DNA from: Methylorubrum rhodinum
Lineage (GTDB): Bacteria; Pseudomonadota; Alphaproteobacteria; Rhizobiales; Beijerinckiaceae
Assembly: GCF_014199935.1 (NCBI RefSeq)
Contig: NZ_JACHOP010000003.1
Span: 124,001-188,000 of the forward strand
Direction of reading: 5' to 3'
DNA: 64,000 bases
A model generated the notes under the pieces. That model was not told where the DNA came from. It worked only from the letters and a program-made list of their open reading frames with translations, and searched no databases. Both the position numbers and the translations under genes were made by a program. Shown piece after piece: positions 26,341 through 34,848 of the stretch. Positions within the stretch are counted from its first letter, which is position 1; each line of letters begins with the position of its first letter.

Positions 26341-27261
26341 CTACTCGCAGGACGAGGGCTTCTGATGGCGCGGACTAAAGGCGCGACGACGTTCAGCTTT
26401 CTCACGGCGCCTATGGTCTCGGGCCTTTGGCAAACTTTGAGGCTTGACTTTGACCGATCCAGTTTCCGGTGGGGCTTCGCCCTGGGGTGGTTTGCTGCTT
26501 GTCTGTTCTTCTCTATTGTGTTCTTCGGATTGTTCCTGCGGTTTAGTGTGGAAACGGCACTCGCCGGTCTTTTCAAGAACTTGTTCTAGTAACTGCTCAA
26601 CTCTAGCATTTGGATTTTGATTGTTTTGGTTTCTGTCCTGTATGTATGATGCTACAGCTACAGCCAAGCCAAGGGCTGCCAAGACAATTCCTGCATGACG
26701 CCGAGCACGTATTAAAACTTTCGCAAGCGGTTTGCTGACTGATTGAATTGCTTTTAAGTAAAAGCGGTCTGTCGTTATGCCCTGCACGAACTGCAAGCTG
26801 GCATAATTTATTGCTTCCAATTGTCGCTTGGTGAAATCAGACCCATGTATGATTTCTACAGCTTCTTTTGTCAGTTCAAATATGCCATCGGAAAGCTTCG
26901 CGTAAGGGTAATGACAGATCTGACACTCCTCTACGTTTGAGTCCGAAGATAGGCGAGACGTGCCGAAGTCATATTGCTGCGACGGGAATATCGAAGAGCA
27001 GCGAGGACATTGGACCGGAAGCGGTGGACCGTTTCGTACTCTCCCTGATTTCGCAGCATCATCGACATTTACGCCGGTGGCTGAGTTGCCGCTCAAACGA
27101 GCGTCAGTGCCGACGACATCCCAAGCCTTTGAGACTCTCACAAATCGATTGTTTTCTCCAGTTATCTGAGAATTTCGCACTCGAATGGCAATGTCGCCGC
27201 CGTAAAACAGGTTGTTGGAGACAGTAGTGTCAGTAGAGTTCGTTATATTTATGAACGCCAC
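26341..27261 (-). CDS. Unknown low-GC protein: repeat-like N terminus, zinc ribbon, membrane segment
   Basis: A 306-aa protein with no family that I recognise. Residues 1-70 have short Asn/Thr/Val-rich repeats (ITNSTDTTVSNN, ITGENNRFVRV) that resemble a parallel beta-helix. C85/C88 and C113/C116 form a treble-clef or ribbon-like CPRC...CQIC pair. Residues 190-208 are a membrane segment (IVLAALGLAVAVASYI). The tail is hydrophilic. The start is GTG 27261 with GGGGG upstream. Codon use is far less GC-rich than the chromosome. The last 80 codons overlap a plus-strand membrane ORF antisense, so the true C terminus is uncertain. Confidence 0.55.
   Translation of the reverse strand: MAFINITNSTDTTVSNNLFYGGDIAIRVRNSQITGENNRFVRVSKAWDVVGTDARLSGNSATGVNVDDAAKSGRVRNGPPLPVQCPRCSSIFPSQQYDFGTSRLSSDSNVEECQICHYPYAKLSDGIFELTKEAVEIIHGSDFTKRQLEAINYASLQFVQGITTDRFYLKAIQSVSKPLAKVLIRARRHAGIVLAALGLAVAVASYIQDRNQNNQNPNARVEQLLEQVLEKTGECRFHTKPQEQSEEHNREEQTSSKPPQGEAPPETGSVKVKPQSLPKARDHRRREKAERRRAFSPRHQKPSSCE
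26365..26589 (+). CDS. Possible 74-aa membrane protein
   Basis: Begins MARTKGATTFSFL with GAGGG six bases upstream, 27 bases after the small KPKAKP gene. A long hydrophobic stretch (WGFALGWFAACLFFSIVFFGLFL) would span the membrane once. It is antisense to the hydrophilic tail of the minus-strand unknown gene, and hydrophobic frames opposite Gln/Glu/Lys codons can arise by chance. Either or both may be expressed. Confidence 0.35.
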   Translation: MARTKGATTFSFLTAPMVSGLWQTLRLDFDRSSFRWGFALGWFAACLFFSIVFFGLFLRFSVETALAGLFKNLF

Positions 27262-27286
27262 TACAACCCCCGTACCGCGAATCGAC

Positions 27287-27610
27287 CTATGATCGCGATA
27301 CTAGCCCAGGGTTCGCAAGGTGCATAATCGCCATCGCTTTAAACAAACTATGCCAGACGACGAATGGCTTGCGATCTGCGGTCAGCGTGGATAGATAGCA
27401 TTCACCCACGACAGAAAACTTCATAGCATTGAAGTCGAAGCTGCGGCCATGCTTCAGCACAACGTGGCGTTGTTCGCCCTTTGCGGAACAAACGAAACAA
27501 CGTTTTAGAAGCTGCGATATTTTATTCGTGCTTATCCGAGGATGATTGAGATTGTTCTCAATGAAAATCCTCCATATATATACAGAATTGATGCTAAGGC
27601 CAGCTTCCAT
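27287..27610 (-). CDS. Possible 107-aa protein upstream of the zinc-ribbon gene
   Basis: A low-GC open frame with a CFVCSAKG stretch and no recognised domain. It ends 26 bases before the zinc-ribbon gene on the same strand, so the two could form an operon. No clear ribosome site precedes the ATG at 27610. Composition matches its acquired neighbour. Confidence 0.3.
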   Translation of the reverse strand: MEAGLSINSVYIWRIFIENNLNHPRISTNKISQLLKRCFVCSAKGEQRHVVLKHGRSFDFNAMKFSVVGECYLSTLTADRKPFVVWHSLFKAMAIMHLANPGLVSRS

Positions 27611-27642
27611 AAAGTGCCGTTGATATAATTCATGTGTTGTTT

Positions 27643-27741
27643 CTACCTCCGCTGCTCAGCCATCCGCCGGACAAGCGGCAGCGTGGCACGGAAGCCGTTT
27701 CGGCCTACATTCCCGACAACGGAGGCCGTAGCCATGACCGA
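27643..27741 (+). repeat. 99-bp direct repeat, copy 2
   Basis: Near-identical to 26058-26156. Together the two copies bracket about 1.5 kb of low-GC DNA containing the zinc-ribbon gene. Here the module leads into a different first ORF (see 27734-28039). Confidence 0.85.
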
Positions 27742-28039
27742 GAAACCGAAATCGACGCGGGCTACAGACGATGGGCGCAGCGCAGCCGAACGCGCGAAGG
27801 TGCTTCAATAAGTCTGCAAGGCCGTCGAACGGAACTACGATCTGCCCATCGAGCCCATGACCGAGGCAGCGACGAAGCCGAAGGCCAAACCCGCCAAGCT
27901 CGGCGCCGAGAAGCTGACGCCCGAGGCGCAGAAGCGCCGGTTCATCGAAGCCGCACAGGCGGCGGGAGCGGGCGAGGATGAGGCCGCGTTCGACGCAAAC
28001 CTCAAGCGGATTGCCAGGGCGAAGCCGCCGGGTTCCTGA
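27734..28039 (+). pseudogene. KPKAKP-family paralogue 2 with in-frame stop; 27857-28039 may still be a gene
   Basis: From the leader's start codon at 27734 the frame reads 25 residues (MTEKPKSTRATDDG...), meets TAA at 27809-27811, then stays open in the same frame into MTEAATKPKAKPAKLG at 27857 and ends at 28039. The 60-aa downstream part is paralogous to the 62-aa protein at 26149. Either a CAA-type codon mutated to TAA in a 101-aa protein, or 27857 is an independent start with a weak ribosome site. Confidence 0.5.
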
Positions 28040-28077
28040 TCTCGTCGCGCGTTGCGCCACCTGTCGCTTCGACGTAC

Positions 28078-28338
28078 CTACTCTGGAACCTCGCCGAGGA
28101 TTTCTCCGGTCTTAGGGTCAAGGTCGAACTTCATTTTCTGTCCGTTCTTGATCCCCTCCCCATCATAGTGCCCGTCGTCGACTTCAATCTTGATGATTGA
28201 TGAGTACCCAGACGACAGAAGCTTCGCTTTGACCTGCTCTATCGGCATCCAATCCGGTCCAGGTTGGTCGGACATGGCGCTGATGGTCCCACTCAGACCG
28301 AGTGCAAGCGTAAGCGCGAGCAAGGATAGCTTTGCCAT
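28078..28338 (-). CDS. Small periplasmic PepSY-like protein
   Basis: An 86-aa protein with a signal peptide (MAKLSLLALTLALGLSG, cleavage after ISA near residue 21). A PepSY-type core follows: WMPIEQVKAKLLSSGY, then IKIEVDDGHYDGEGIKNGQKMKFDLDPKTGEIL in outline. Such proteins are exported and may modulate proteases or bind ligands. The start has GGGGACC upstream. It stands alone next to the tRNA gene. Confidence 0.7.
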   Translation of the reverse strand: MAKLSLLALTLALGLSGTISAMSDQPGPDWMPIEQVKAKLLSSGYSSIIKIEVDDGHYDGEGIKNGQKMKFDLDPKTGEILGEVPE

Positions 28339-28655
28339 TGGCCGGGTCCCCTGAGATGGCGTGAACCCTCACCTAGGGCGCCATCGTCGGAGGGTGCATG
28401 TGGCATGGTCTCGCCGTTCTGACCGCCCGAGCGACAGCGTATGTGCGAACGGTACAATGGCCTTCCGGAAAGGCCATGCCGACAGATCCATCTTCCGCAA
28501 GCGGCTCACCGGTCCAGCGGGCTTGAGGAAGAAGCGCTCCTTCCGCTTCAGTTTGAGAGCAGACTGGCTCACAGCGACTGATGCTTGGGCAGATGACAGG
28601 AAACGTTCGGTGCAATTCAAAAAATCGAATATATAGCAGGCACTCAATAAAAATC
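28339..28655. other. Gap with no supported gene
   Basis: About 317 bases between the PepSY gene and tRNA-Ser. Short open frames exist on both strands but are Arg/Pro-rich without ribosome sites. The last 50 bases are AT-rich. No transposon ends or duplicated tRNA tail were seen. Confidence 0.4.
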
Positions 28656-28745
28656 TGGCGGAAGGGGTGGGATTCGAACCCACGGTGGAGTTGCCCCCAC
28701 GGCGGTTTTCAAGACCGCTGCCTTAAACCACTCGGCCACCCTTCC
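28656..28745 (-). tRNA. tRNA-Ser (anticodon UGA)
   Basis: A 90-base class II tRNA. The acceptor stem is GGAAGGG/CCCTTCC, with discriminator G and an encoded CCA. The anticodon loop CTTGAAA gives anticodon TGA. There is a long variable arm, and the T arm is GGTTCGAATCC. It borders the accessory patch on its left, a common integration site. Confidence 0.95.
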
Positions 28746-28863
28746 CCGGCCGCGTCCGCGGCCGCTCCCTGTCTAGGGCGGCGGTCGGAGCAGCGCAACG
28801 CTTCCCTTCGCATCGGCCCGCCGGAGGGCGGTTCTTTGGAGAAAGCCGATGCGCCGCAAGACC

Positions 28864-31038
28864 CTAGGCCGGGCGCAGGCGGGTGAGCTGATCGAGGAGG
28901 GCGCGGTCGTGCAGCAGCGCGAAGCGCTCCCTCTGTGAGAGCCAGCCCTGGGCTTCGGGCAGGGTCTCGGCCTCGACGATCTTGGCACGCGCCAGCGTGT
29001 GGTCGGGGTCGATCTGGCCGCGCGGGCGCGAGCGGCCCTCGGGCAGCATCGCGGCGTGGTCGCGGGCCAGCTCCGGGTCGGCGTGGAGCGCGGCGAGCGC
29101 GTCCGCGTCGTCGAAGCCGCGGGCGGCGTTGCGGGCGGCGAGTTCGCCGGCGCGCCGTGCGATCGGCGGCGGCGTCTCCTCCTCGGGGGTGACGAGGAGG
29201 CCGCGGCGCTTGAGGGCGAGACCGAACGCCAGCTGGCCGCTCGCCCAGGAGAGCGGGATCGCCAGCACGAGGCCGAGGATCGTCGGCGACATCCACAGGA
29301 ACAGCGAGGTCGCGATGGCGAAGGCGCCGATGCCGGTCACCACTCCGAGGAGCGTGTGCCAGCGGTGGCGGCGCACGATGTCCGAGAGCGGGATCGAGCC
29401 GTCGTCGCGCCGCTGCGGGTTCCAGCCGGTGTCGCGCCCGGCCAGGATCTGGAAGACCGAGCCCGACTGCACCACCATCGCGATCGGGGCGATGAGCGCC
29501 GAGAGCAGGATCTCGATGAGGAAGGAGAGCGTCAGGCGCCCGGCCCCGCCGCTCGCCTGCCGGACCCGCGCGTCGAGAAGCGCCAGGAAAAGTCCCAGGA
29601 ACTTCGGGGCAAGCAGGATACCCATGGTCAGCGCGAAGAGCTGGAGCGCGCGCACCGGGTCGAAGCGCGGCCAGACCGGATAGAGCCCGAACTCCGCGCT
29701 GAAATATTCCGGGCGCACCCAGGCGGTCTGGAGCACGATGATCAGGCCGATCACGAGCTGGGCCAGCCAGAGCGGCGAGGCGACGTAGCCGGCGATGCCC
29801 GTGGCGAAGTGCTGGCGCGAAGCGGGTGCGAGCCCGGCCGCGCCGATGACGCGGGCGTGCTGGAGGTTGCCCTGCGCCCAGCGCCGGTCGCGCACGGCGA
29901 GATCGATCAGCGAGGGCGGGCTCTCCTCGTAGGAGCCCTCCAGCCGCGGCAGCATGGTGACCCCCCAGCCGGCGCGGCGGATCAGGGCCGCCTCGACGAA
30001 GTCGTGGCTGAGGATGTGGCCGCCGAAGGGCGGGCGGCCCTTCAGGTCCGGCAGGCCCGCGGCCTCGGCGAAGGCGGCCATGCGGATGATCGCGTTGTGG
30101 CCCCAGTAGTTGCCGTCGCGGCCCGACCAGACCGAGAGCCCGGTGGCGATGACCGGCCCGTAGATGCGCGCGGCGAATTGCTGGAGCCGGGCGAACAGGG
30201 TGTTGCGGTTGACGATGAGCGGCAGGCTCTGGACGATGCCGGCGTTCGGATCGGCCTCCATCGCCGCGGTGAGCCGCACGATGCATTCGCCGGTGAGCAG
30301 GCTGTCGGCATCGAGCACCAGCATGTGGTCGTAGGCGCCCCCCCAGCCGGTGACGAAGCCGGCGATGTTGCCCGCCTTGCGGTGGTGGTTCTTTTCGCGA
30401 TGGCGATAGTAGAGGCGGGCATCCGGCCCCAGCTCTTCACGGAGTTGCCGGAACGCGCGCTCCTCGGCGACCCAGGCGTCGGCTTTCGTCGAATCCGAGA
30501 GCACGAACCAGTCGTAATGGGCGCCGAGGCCCGTCGCGGCCACCGATTCGTGCATCGCCTGGAGCCCGGCGAAGACCCGCGCGCTGCCCTCGTTGTAGAC
30601 CGGCATGACCACCGCCGTGCGGGTGGTCAGCCGCGTCGGCATCGGCCCGGCAGCACCCGAGCGCAGCAGGGTGGCGAAGCCGACGAGCGCGCCGGTGAAG
30701 GCCAGCGCGATCCAGGAGAAGTTCAGGACGAACAGCACCAGCAGCAGGTACTGCAGCCACGTCGCTCCGCCGGAGACCGAGATCACCTCGTACATCTGCC
30801 ACGCGCCGTAGGCCGTGAGCAGGAGGGCGCCGCCGAACACGAACAGCCGGGCGGCCAGCGGCCCGCCCCCGCCGCGCCGGGCGGGCTTGGGCGCCGTGCG
30901 CAGGTCCTGCACCGGCATGGCGAGCGGCGCCTGCGGGGGCATCGCGGGGGCGGGCGCCCGCGGCTTGGCGAACTCTTCGGCGAACGCCTCGGCGAACTCT
31001 TCGGCGACGACCGGGGCGATTGGGGCAGTCTGTGACAT
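28864..31038 (-). CDS. opgH: Glucans biosynthesis glucosyltransferase H
   Basis: A 724-aa inner-membrane glycosyltransferase that polymerises UDP-glucose into the linear backbone of osmoregulated periplasmic glucans. After a Pro/Ala-rich cytosolic start come two membrane segments (about residues 64-120). The GT2 catalytic domain has VVMPVYNEG, LSDSTK, LVLDADS, LSHDFVEAALIRRAGW and RRWAQGNLQH. Several membrane spans follow. It lies 113 bases downstream of opgG on the same strand. Confidence 0.9.
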   Translation of the reverse strand: MSQTAPIAPVVAEEFAEAFAEEFAKPRAPAPAMPPQAPLAMPVQDLRTAPKPARRGGGGPLAARLFVFGGALLLTAYGAWQMYEVISVSGGATWLQYLLLVLFVLNFSWIALAFTGALVGFATLLRSGAAGPMPTRLTTRTAVVMPVYNEGSARVFAGLQAMHESVAATGLGAHYDWFVLSDSTKADAWVAEERAFRQLREELGPDARLYYRHREKNHHRKAGNIAGFVTGWGGAYDHMLVLDADSLLTGECIVRLTAAMEADPNAGIVQSLPLIVNRNTLFARLQQFAARIYGPVIATGLSVWSGRDGNYWGHNAIIRMAAFAEAAGLPDLKGRPPFGGHILSHDFVEAALIRRAGWGVTMLPRLEGSYEESPPSLIDLAVRDRRWAQGNLQHARVIGAAGLAPASRQHFATGIAGYVASPLWLAQLVIGLIIVLQTAWVRPEYFSAEFGLYPVWPRFDPVRALQLFALTMGILLAPKFLGLFLALLDARVRQASGGAGRLTLSFLIEILLSALIAPIAMVVQSGSVFQILAGRDTGWNPQRRDDGSIPLSDIVRRHRWHTLLGVVTGIGAFAIATSLFLWMSPTILGLVLAIPLSWASGQLAFGLALKRRGLLVTPEEETPPPIARRAGELAARNAARGFDDADALAALHADPELARDHAAMLPEGRSRPRGQIDPDHTLARAKIVEAETLPEAQGWLSQRERFALLHDRALLDQLTRLRPA

Positions 31039-31151
31039 CGTCTCTCCGGTCGGACCGGCGCTCGGCAGGTCTCGCGAAACACCCGCTCGGCGCCGCCCGG
31101 CAGCGCAGCGGGCGCTTCGTCCAAAAAACTAGGGCGCGCGGCGCCGAACGC

Positions 31152-32774
31152 TCACGGCGTCCAGCGATACAGCCACGTCTCGGTGATCTGGCGGCCTTCC
31201 GTCTTGAGCGCGAGGCGCAGCTCGCACGCCTTGGCGCCCGCGGGATCGAGCTCGAACGCGACCCGGACGGTGCGCCGCTCCGGGCGCACGGACCAGCGGG
31301 TCGCGCCCTCCACGAGCTTGCCGGGGCCGGCGACCAGCACGGTCTCCAGGGGCACCGCCTGCCCCTCGGGGGTGAACAGCACGTCGCCGGTGAAATCGAC
31401 GAGGAACAGCCGGCGCGGGTCGGCGCCGCCGCGCCCGCTGCGGGTCTGCGTGACGCGGGCGATCGGGCCGATTGCCGGCTCGCCGCCCCAGGCCTGGCGA
31501 TAGCCGAGGCGGATCTCGGTGCCGGCCGGCACCGGCGCCTTCGGGCGCCAATAGGCGATGACGTTCTCGTTGATCTCGGCGTCGCTCGGAATCTCGATGA
31601 GGGTGACGGTGCCCTCCCCCCACAGGCCCTCGACGCCGGTCGCCTCGCCGGGCTCGACCCAGAGCGAGGCGCTGCGCTCCCAGGCATGCGCGTCGTCCTG
31701 GAACGTCGCGAACCCGCGGTCGCGCTGGATCAGGCCGAAGCCTTTCGGCCCGCTGTCGACGAAGCTCGAGATCTGCAGCGTCTCGGGGTTGCGCACCGGG
31801 CGCCAGATCGCCTCGCCGCTGCCGTTGCGGATCTGCAGGCCTCCGGCGGCGTAGACCGCGGCGCGGGCGTCATCCGCCCCGCGCCGGTCGTGCGGGCCGA
31901 ACAGGAACGGCGCCTGCATGCCGCCGAGCCCCAGATGGTCGACCTGCTTGCGCGTCACCAGCGTGGCGGCGACGGCGGCGTTCGAGGTGTCCCCGGGCGT
32001 CAGCTCCAGCCGGAAGGCGGCGGCGAGCGAATCGGAATCGATCAGCGCGTGGATCACGAGCGGTGCGCCCGGCGCCTTGGGGCGCTCGACGAACAGGGCC
32101 CGCCAGCGCGGGAATTCCTCGCCGCGCGCATCGGCCGGCCGCAGCATCAGGGCGCGGCCGTTGACGCCGAAGATCTGGTCGCGCCCGAGGAGGCGGAAGA
32201 AGCAGGCGCCCTGAAGGATCGCGAAATCCTGATGCGCCTCGCCGATCCTGGCGCGGATGCGCAGGCCCGAGAAGCCCGGCGCCTTGCTGGCCTCGGGCAG
32301 GGCCGCGCCGCCGCTGTCGTAGCCGGCCGGATCGTAGGAGACGGGGCGCACCACCCCGTCCTCGACGAGGAACAGCGCGACCCGGTCGGTGTAGTAGAAG
32401 CCGCGCAGCAGCGGCTCCAGGGCGAAGCCGTGCGGCTCGCCGCCCCAGATCAGCTCGTTCGGGCGGATGCGGATCGCCTCGTACTGCTCCCGCGACAGCG
32501 ATTTCAGGCTCTCGGGCACGTCGTCGGTGGAGAGCGCCGCGAAGGGGCGGTTGCCGTAGGCGCGGGCGAGATCCGGCACCGTCGCGTCCGAGAAGGGCGC
32601 GCCCGCCGCAGGCAGCGCGGGGGCGGCCTCCTGCGCCCACGCGCCGCCGGGCAGGAGCGCCACGGCCGCGCCGGCCGCGGCGGCGCCGATCAGGCCGCGG
32701 CGGCTCAGGCCCGTCGGCGCCGCGTCCGGCGCGGTGTTCTGGGCATGGCGGGTGAGGTCGGTCGGATGCGTCAT
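31152..32774 (-). CDS. opgG: Glucans biosynthesis protein G/D
   Basis: A 540-aa periplasmic protein needed for branching or processing of osmoregulated glucans. A twin-arginine signal (SRRGLIGAAAAGAAVAL) ends near AWA, around residue 48. The mature protein has the MdoG pattern, with YGNRPFAALS, IRPNELIWGGEPHGF, VNGRALMLR and LWVEPGEATGVEGLWGEG. ATG 32774 was chosen; GAGGG is very close to it, and a TTG 15 codons upstream is possible. First gene of the opgGH operon. Confidence 0.88.
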   Translation of the reverse strand: MTHPTDLTRHAQNTAPDAAPTGLSRRGLIGAAAAGAAVALLPGGAWAQEAAPALPAAGAPFSDATVPDLARAYGNRPFAALSTDDVPESLKSLSREQYEAIRIRPNELIWGGEPHGFALEPLLRGFYYTDRVALFLVEDGVVRPVSYDPAGYDSGGAALPEASKAPGFSGLRIRARIGEAHQDFAILQGACFFRLLGRDQIFGVNGRALMLRPADARGEEFPRWRALFVERPKAPGAPLVIHALIDSDSLAAAFRLELTPGDTSNAAVAATLVTRKQVDHLGLGGMQAPFLFGPHDRRGADDARAAVYAAGGLQIRNGSGEAIWRPVRNPETLQISSFVDSGPKGFGLIQRDRGFATFQDDAHAWERSASLWVEPGEATGVEGLWGEGTVTLIEIPSDAEINENVIAYWRPKAPVPAGTEIRLGYRQAWGGEPAIGPIARVTQTRSGRGGADPRRLFLVDFTGDVLFTPEGQAVPLETVLVAGPGKLVEGATRWSVRPERRTVRVAFELDPAGAKACELRLALKTEGRQITETWLYRWTP

Positions 32775-33114
32775 GCCCTCGCCGGTTCGGTGTCCGAATT
32801 GCCGCGGATAGCCCCTCAACGCCTGAACCCGGTGTTAAGGTTGCGGGAGCGTCTTGCCCGCCGGGGCCGGAATGGCAAGCCGCGTGCCTTTCAGGACGAT
32901 CGCTTTCGGCGATCACGCTCGTTTCATTGGCTGCCTCGGTCGCCGGCGCCCGCCTCCGCGGGCTTGTTCTTTCGCTCCGCCGGACGCCCCTGTCGGCACA
33001 GAGGCACATTGCGCGCGGCGCTCGTCGCGCCGCGAAGCCGCCGAGGCGGCTTTGCGCGATGGGTCCTCGCGATCCGCCGTGGCCATCCCGCCCGGGCGCG
33101 CTTAAGGAGGCCGC
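32775..33114. repeat. Non-coding gap with dispersed repeat copy 2 and hairpins
   Basis: The gap between divergent opgG and the DHH gene. Positions 32932-32966 repeat the TGCCTC-GTCGCCGGCGCCC element of 14092-14126, again followed by CTTTCGCTCCGC. A CTTTCAGGAC motif at about 32887 echoes the hairpin of copy 1. No gene is seen here; promoters for both genes must lie at the edges. Confidence 0.6.
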
Positions 33115-34272
33115 ATGACCCTCGTCCAGATCACCCACAACGACCTCGACGGCTACGGCGCCTCCACCGTCGCGGCGAGCCTCGCACCCGTCCAGCGCGT
33201 GGTGCACGTCGCCCGCTACAGCGATGTCGGCCCGGTGGTCGAGGACGAGCTGAAGCGCCTGCGCAAGGCGCCCGCGCCCGAGACGCTGCTGATGACCGAT
33301 CTCGGGCTGGAGGAGCCGGCCATCGCCTTCTTCCGGCGCTTCGCCGCGATGAACCGCAACCGGGACGAGGGCGCCCGCCACCGCCTCGTGGTGCTCGACC
33401 ACCACGCCTCCTCCCTCGACCAGCTCCGCCGCCAGGGCCTGGAGCCCGCCCCCGATCCCGAGCGCCCCGGCCTGATCCGGACCGATCTCGGCGACCCGGA
33501 GGTGTTTGTGCTCATCGACGAGGCGCATTGCGCCACGCGGATGACGTTCGACCGGCGCGCGCTCTACGCCCCCGAGGGCGCGGAGGGACCGGCGGAGCTC
33601 GCCACCCTGATCGAGGCGGTGGAGGCGCTCGACCTGTGGCAGAAGGCGAGCCCGGTCTTCACCGGCGGGCTCGCCCTCGACGAGATCTTCTGGGACAGCG
33701 TCTCGCCGCTGGTGCCGGTGAGCCATCCCCGGCACGACCGCTTCCTGTCCGATCTCCTGCTCGCCGCCGCGCGCTGCCTCGCGGAGGGCGCGACCGCCGC
33801 CGAGCTGGAGCGGCGCGCGGGCGGGCTGCGGGCCGCCATCGTCGATGCCATGCTGGTGGGCGAGCCCGGCGACGATCCGGCGCTGACCACGCGGATGCGG
33901 CTCGCCCGGATGCTCGCCCGCTCGGAGGCCCTGTTCCACCCGCTCTCGGACGGCACCCTGCTCTCGTTCGGGCTCGATTCCGGCACGTTCCAGCGGGTCT
34001 CGGACCTCGTGATGGAGACCGGCCGGGCCACCCGCGTCGTCAACGTGCAGCGGACCGGCACGCTCTCGTTCCGCTCGATCAACGGCACGGCGCTCGACGG
34101 CGCCCGCGCCTTCCGCGGCGGCGGCCACCGCGACGCGGCGGGCGGCAAGCTCCCCCAGGGCAGCGCGCATTCGCTCGCCGACGCCGTCGCGCAGGTCGAG
34201 CCGGTGCTCAACCCCCCGCCCGCGGACCCGTCGGCGAGCCCGTTCGCGGCGCTGAAGAACTGGAAGGGGTGA
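33115..34272 (+). CDS. DHH-family phosphoesterase
   Basis: A 385-aa DHH/DHHA1 phosphoesterase, likely acting on small nucleotides or oligoribonucleotides in the cytoplasm. The N-terminal metal motifs are THNDLDGYG (residues 7-15), TDLGLEE and VLDHHAS near residue 97. The C-terminal DHHA1 part ends with GGGHRDAAGG near residue 340. The start follows AAGGAGGCCGC. NrnA-like or RecJ-like; which one is unresolved. It stands alone. Confidence 0.82.
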   Translation: MTLVQITHNDLDGYGASTVAASLAPVQRVVHVARYSDVGPVVEDELKRLRKAPAPETLLMTDLGLEEPAIAFFRRFAAMNRNRDEGARHRLVVLDHHASSLDQLRRQGLEPAPDPERPGLIRTDLGDPEVFVLIDEAHCATRMTFDRRALYAPEGAEGPAELATLIEAVEALDLWQKASPVFTGGLALDEIFWDSVSPLVPVSHPRHDRFLSDLLLAAARCLAEGATAAELERRAGGLRAAIVDAMLVGEPGDDPALTTRMRLARMLARSEALFHPLSDGTLLSFGLDSGTFQRVSDLVMETGRATRVVNVQRTGTLSFRSINGTALDGARAFRGGGHRDAAGGKLPQGSAHSLADAVAQVEPVLNPPPADPSASPFAALKNWKG

Positions 34273-34297
34273 GGCCGAGGCCTTCGCGCCGAAGCGC

Positions 34298-34333
34298 CAA
34301 GCCGACACGTCACGTCAAGCCGACACGTCACGT
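34298..34333. repeat. Tandem duplication of an 18-base unit
   Basis: CAAGCCGACACGTCACGT occurs twice head to tail just after the DHH phosphoesterase gene. It contains the dyad GACACGTC. No function is evident. Confidence 0.75.
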
Positions 34334-34350
34334 TGAATCCAGCCCACAAC

Positions 34351-34465
34351 CCTCATCCTGAGGTGCGGAGCCGAAGGCGAAGCCTCGAAGGAGCCCTCCA
34401 GAAGCCTTCGCGGGTACTGGAGGGCTCCTTCGAGGCCCGCTGACGCGGGCACCTCAGGATGAGGG
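34351..34465. repeat. Palindromic CCTCATCCTGAGGTGC repeat, copy 2
   Basis: Same outer arms and same inner GCCTCGAAGGAG arms as the copy in the urease operon. It lies between convergent genes (DHH gene and the small 74-aa gene), where it may end transcription from both sides. Confidence 0.8.
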
Positions 34466-34495
34466 TGGAGATGGGAGGGCCGAGGCGAAAGACCC

Positions 34496-34720
34496 TCAAA
34501 TCCTCAAGTCGAACGGCAGGTCGAACAGCAGGCTGTGATCGACGTAAGTGACCCTGAGCGTATGGTCGCGCGCGCCGTTCGGCAGGGAATCCTCGTCGCG
34601 CAGTGAGCGGATCATGTCGCGGGCGGCGCGGAAGGCCATCCCGCAATCGGGGCAGTCGCGGGTCTCGGTCGGGCCGATCCGCTCGCCGTTCCGGCACAGC
34701 TCGAAATGGAAGATCGTCAT
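34496..34720 (-). CDS. Small conserved-looking protein (DUF6894-like)
   Basis: A 74-aa soluble protein starting MTIFHFELCRNGERIG with CPDCGMAFRAARDMI in the middle and a hydrophobic C terminus (LLFDLPFDLRI). The FHFEL-x-RNGE start resembles the small DUF6894 proteins common in Methylobacterium. ATG 34720 has GGAG-like bases (CCCGGA) upstream. Function unknown. Confidence 0.6.
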   Translation of the reverse strand: MTIFHFELCRNGERIGPTETRDCPDCGMAFRAARDMIRSLRDEDSLPNGARDHTLRVTYVDHSLLFDLPFDLRI

Positions 34721-34811
34721 CCGGGCCGGGCTCCGCGGTGAAAACCGGAAGCCGTCTCTGCAAGGCTCGCGCCGCGCATCATGAATGCGCTGAAAACTCA
34801 CGGTTGATCAT

Positions 34812-34848
34812 GGAAAAAGCCCGCCGGCTCGCGCCGACGGGCTTTTTC
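34812..34848. terminator. Strong intrinsic terminator (bidirectional)
   Basis: AAAAAGCCCG and CGGGCTTTTT flank an inner GCCGGC-type stem, giving a GC-rich stem with an A-run before and a T-run after. It is the best terminator in the window. It is placed to end the 28-aa gene at 34943-35029 on the minus strand. Confidence 0.85.

Noticed and set aside
28361..28636. A 91-codon plus-strand ORF before tRNA-Ser
   Set aside because: Arg-rich with no ribosome site, no domain and unremarkable codon use; likely chance.
28656..28745. tRNA-Ser as an integration site with a duplicated attachment sequence
   Set aside because: No copy of the tRNA 3' end was found in 25.5-28.6 kb and no integrase gene is present; XerD at 58.9 kb is the housekeeping enzyme.
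31020..34361. A 1113-codon plus-strand open frame
   Set aside because: It crosses opgG antisense, a repeat-rich gap and the DHH phosphoesterase in another frame; composition is that of a shadow frame.
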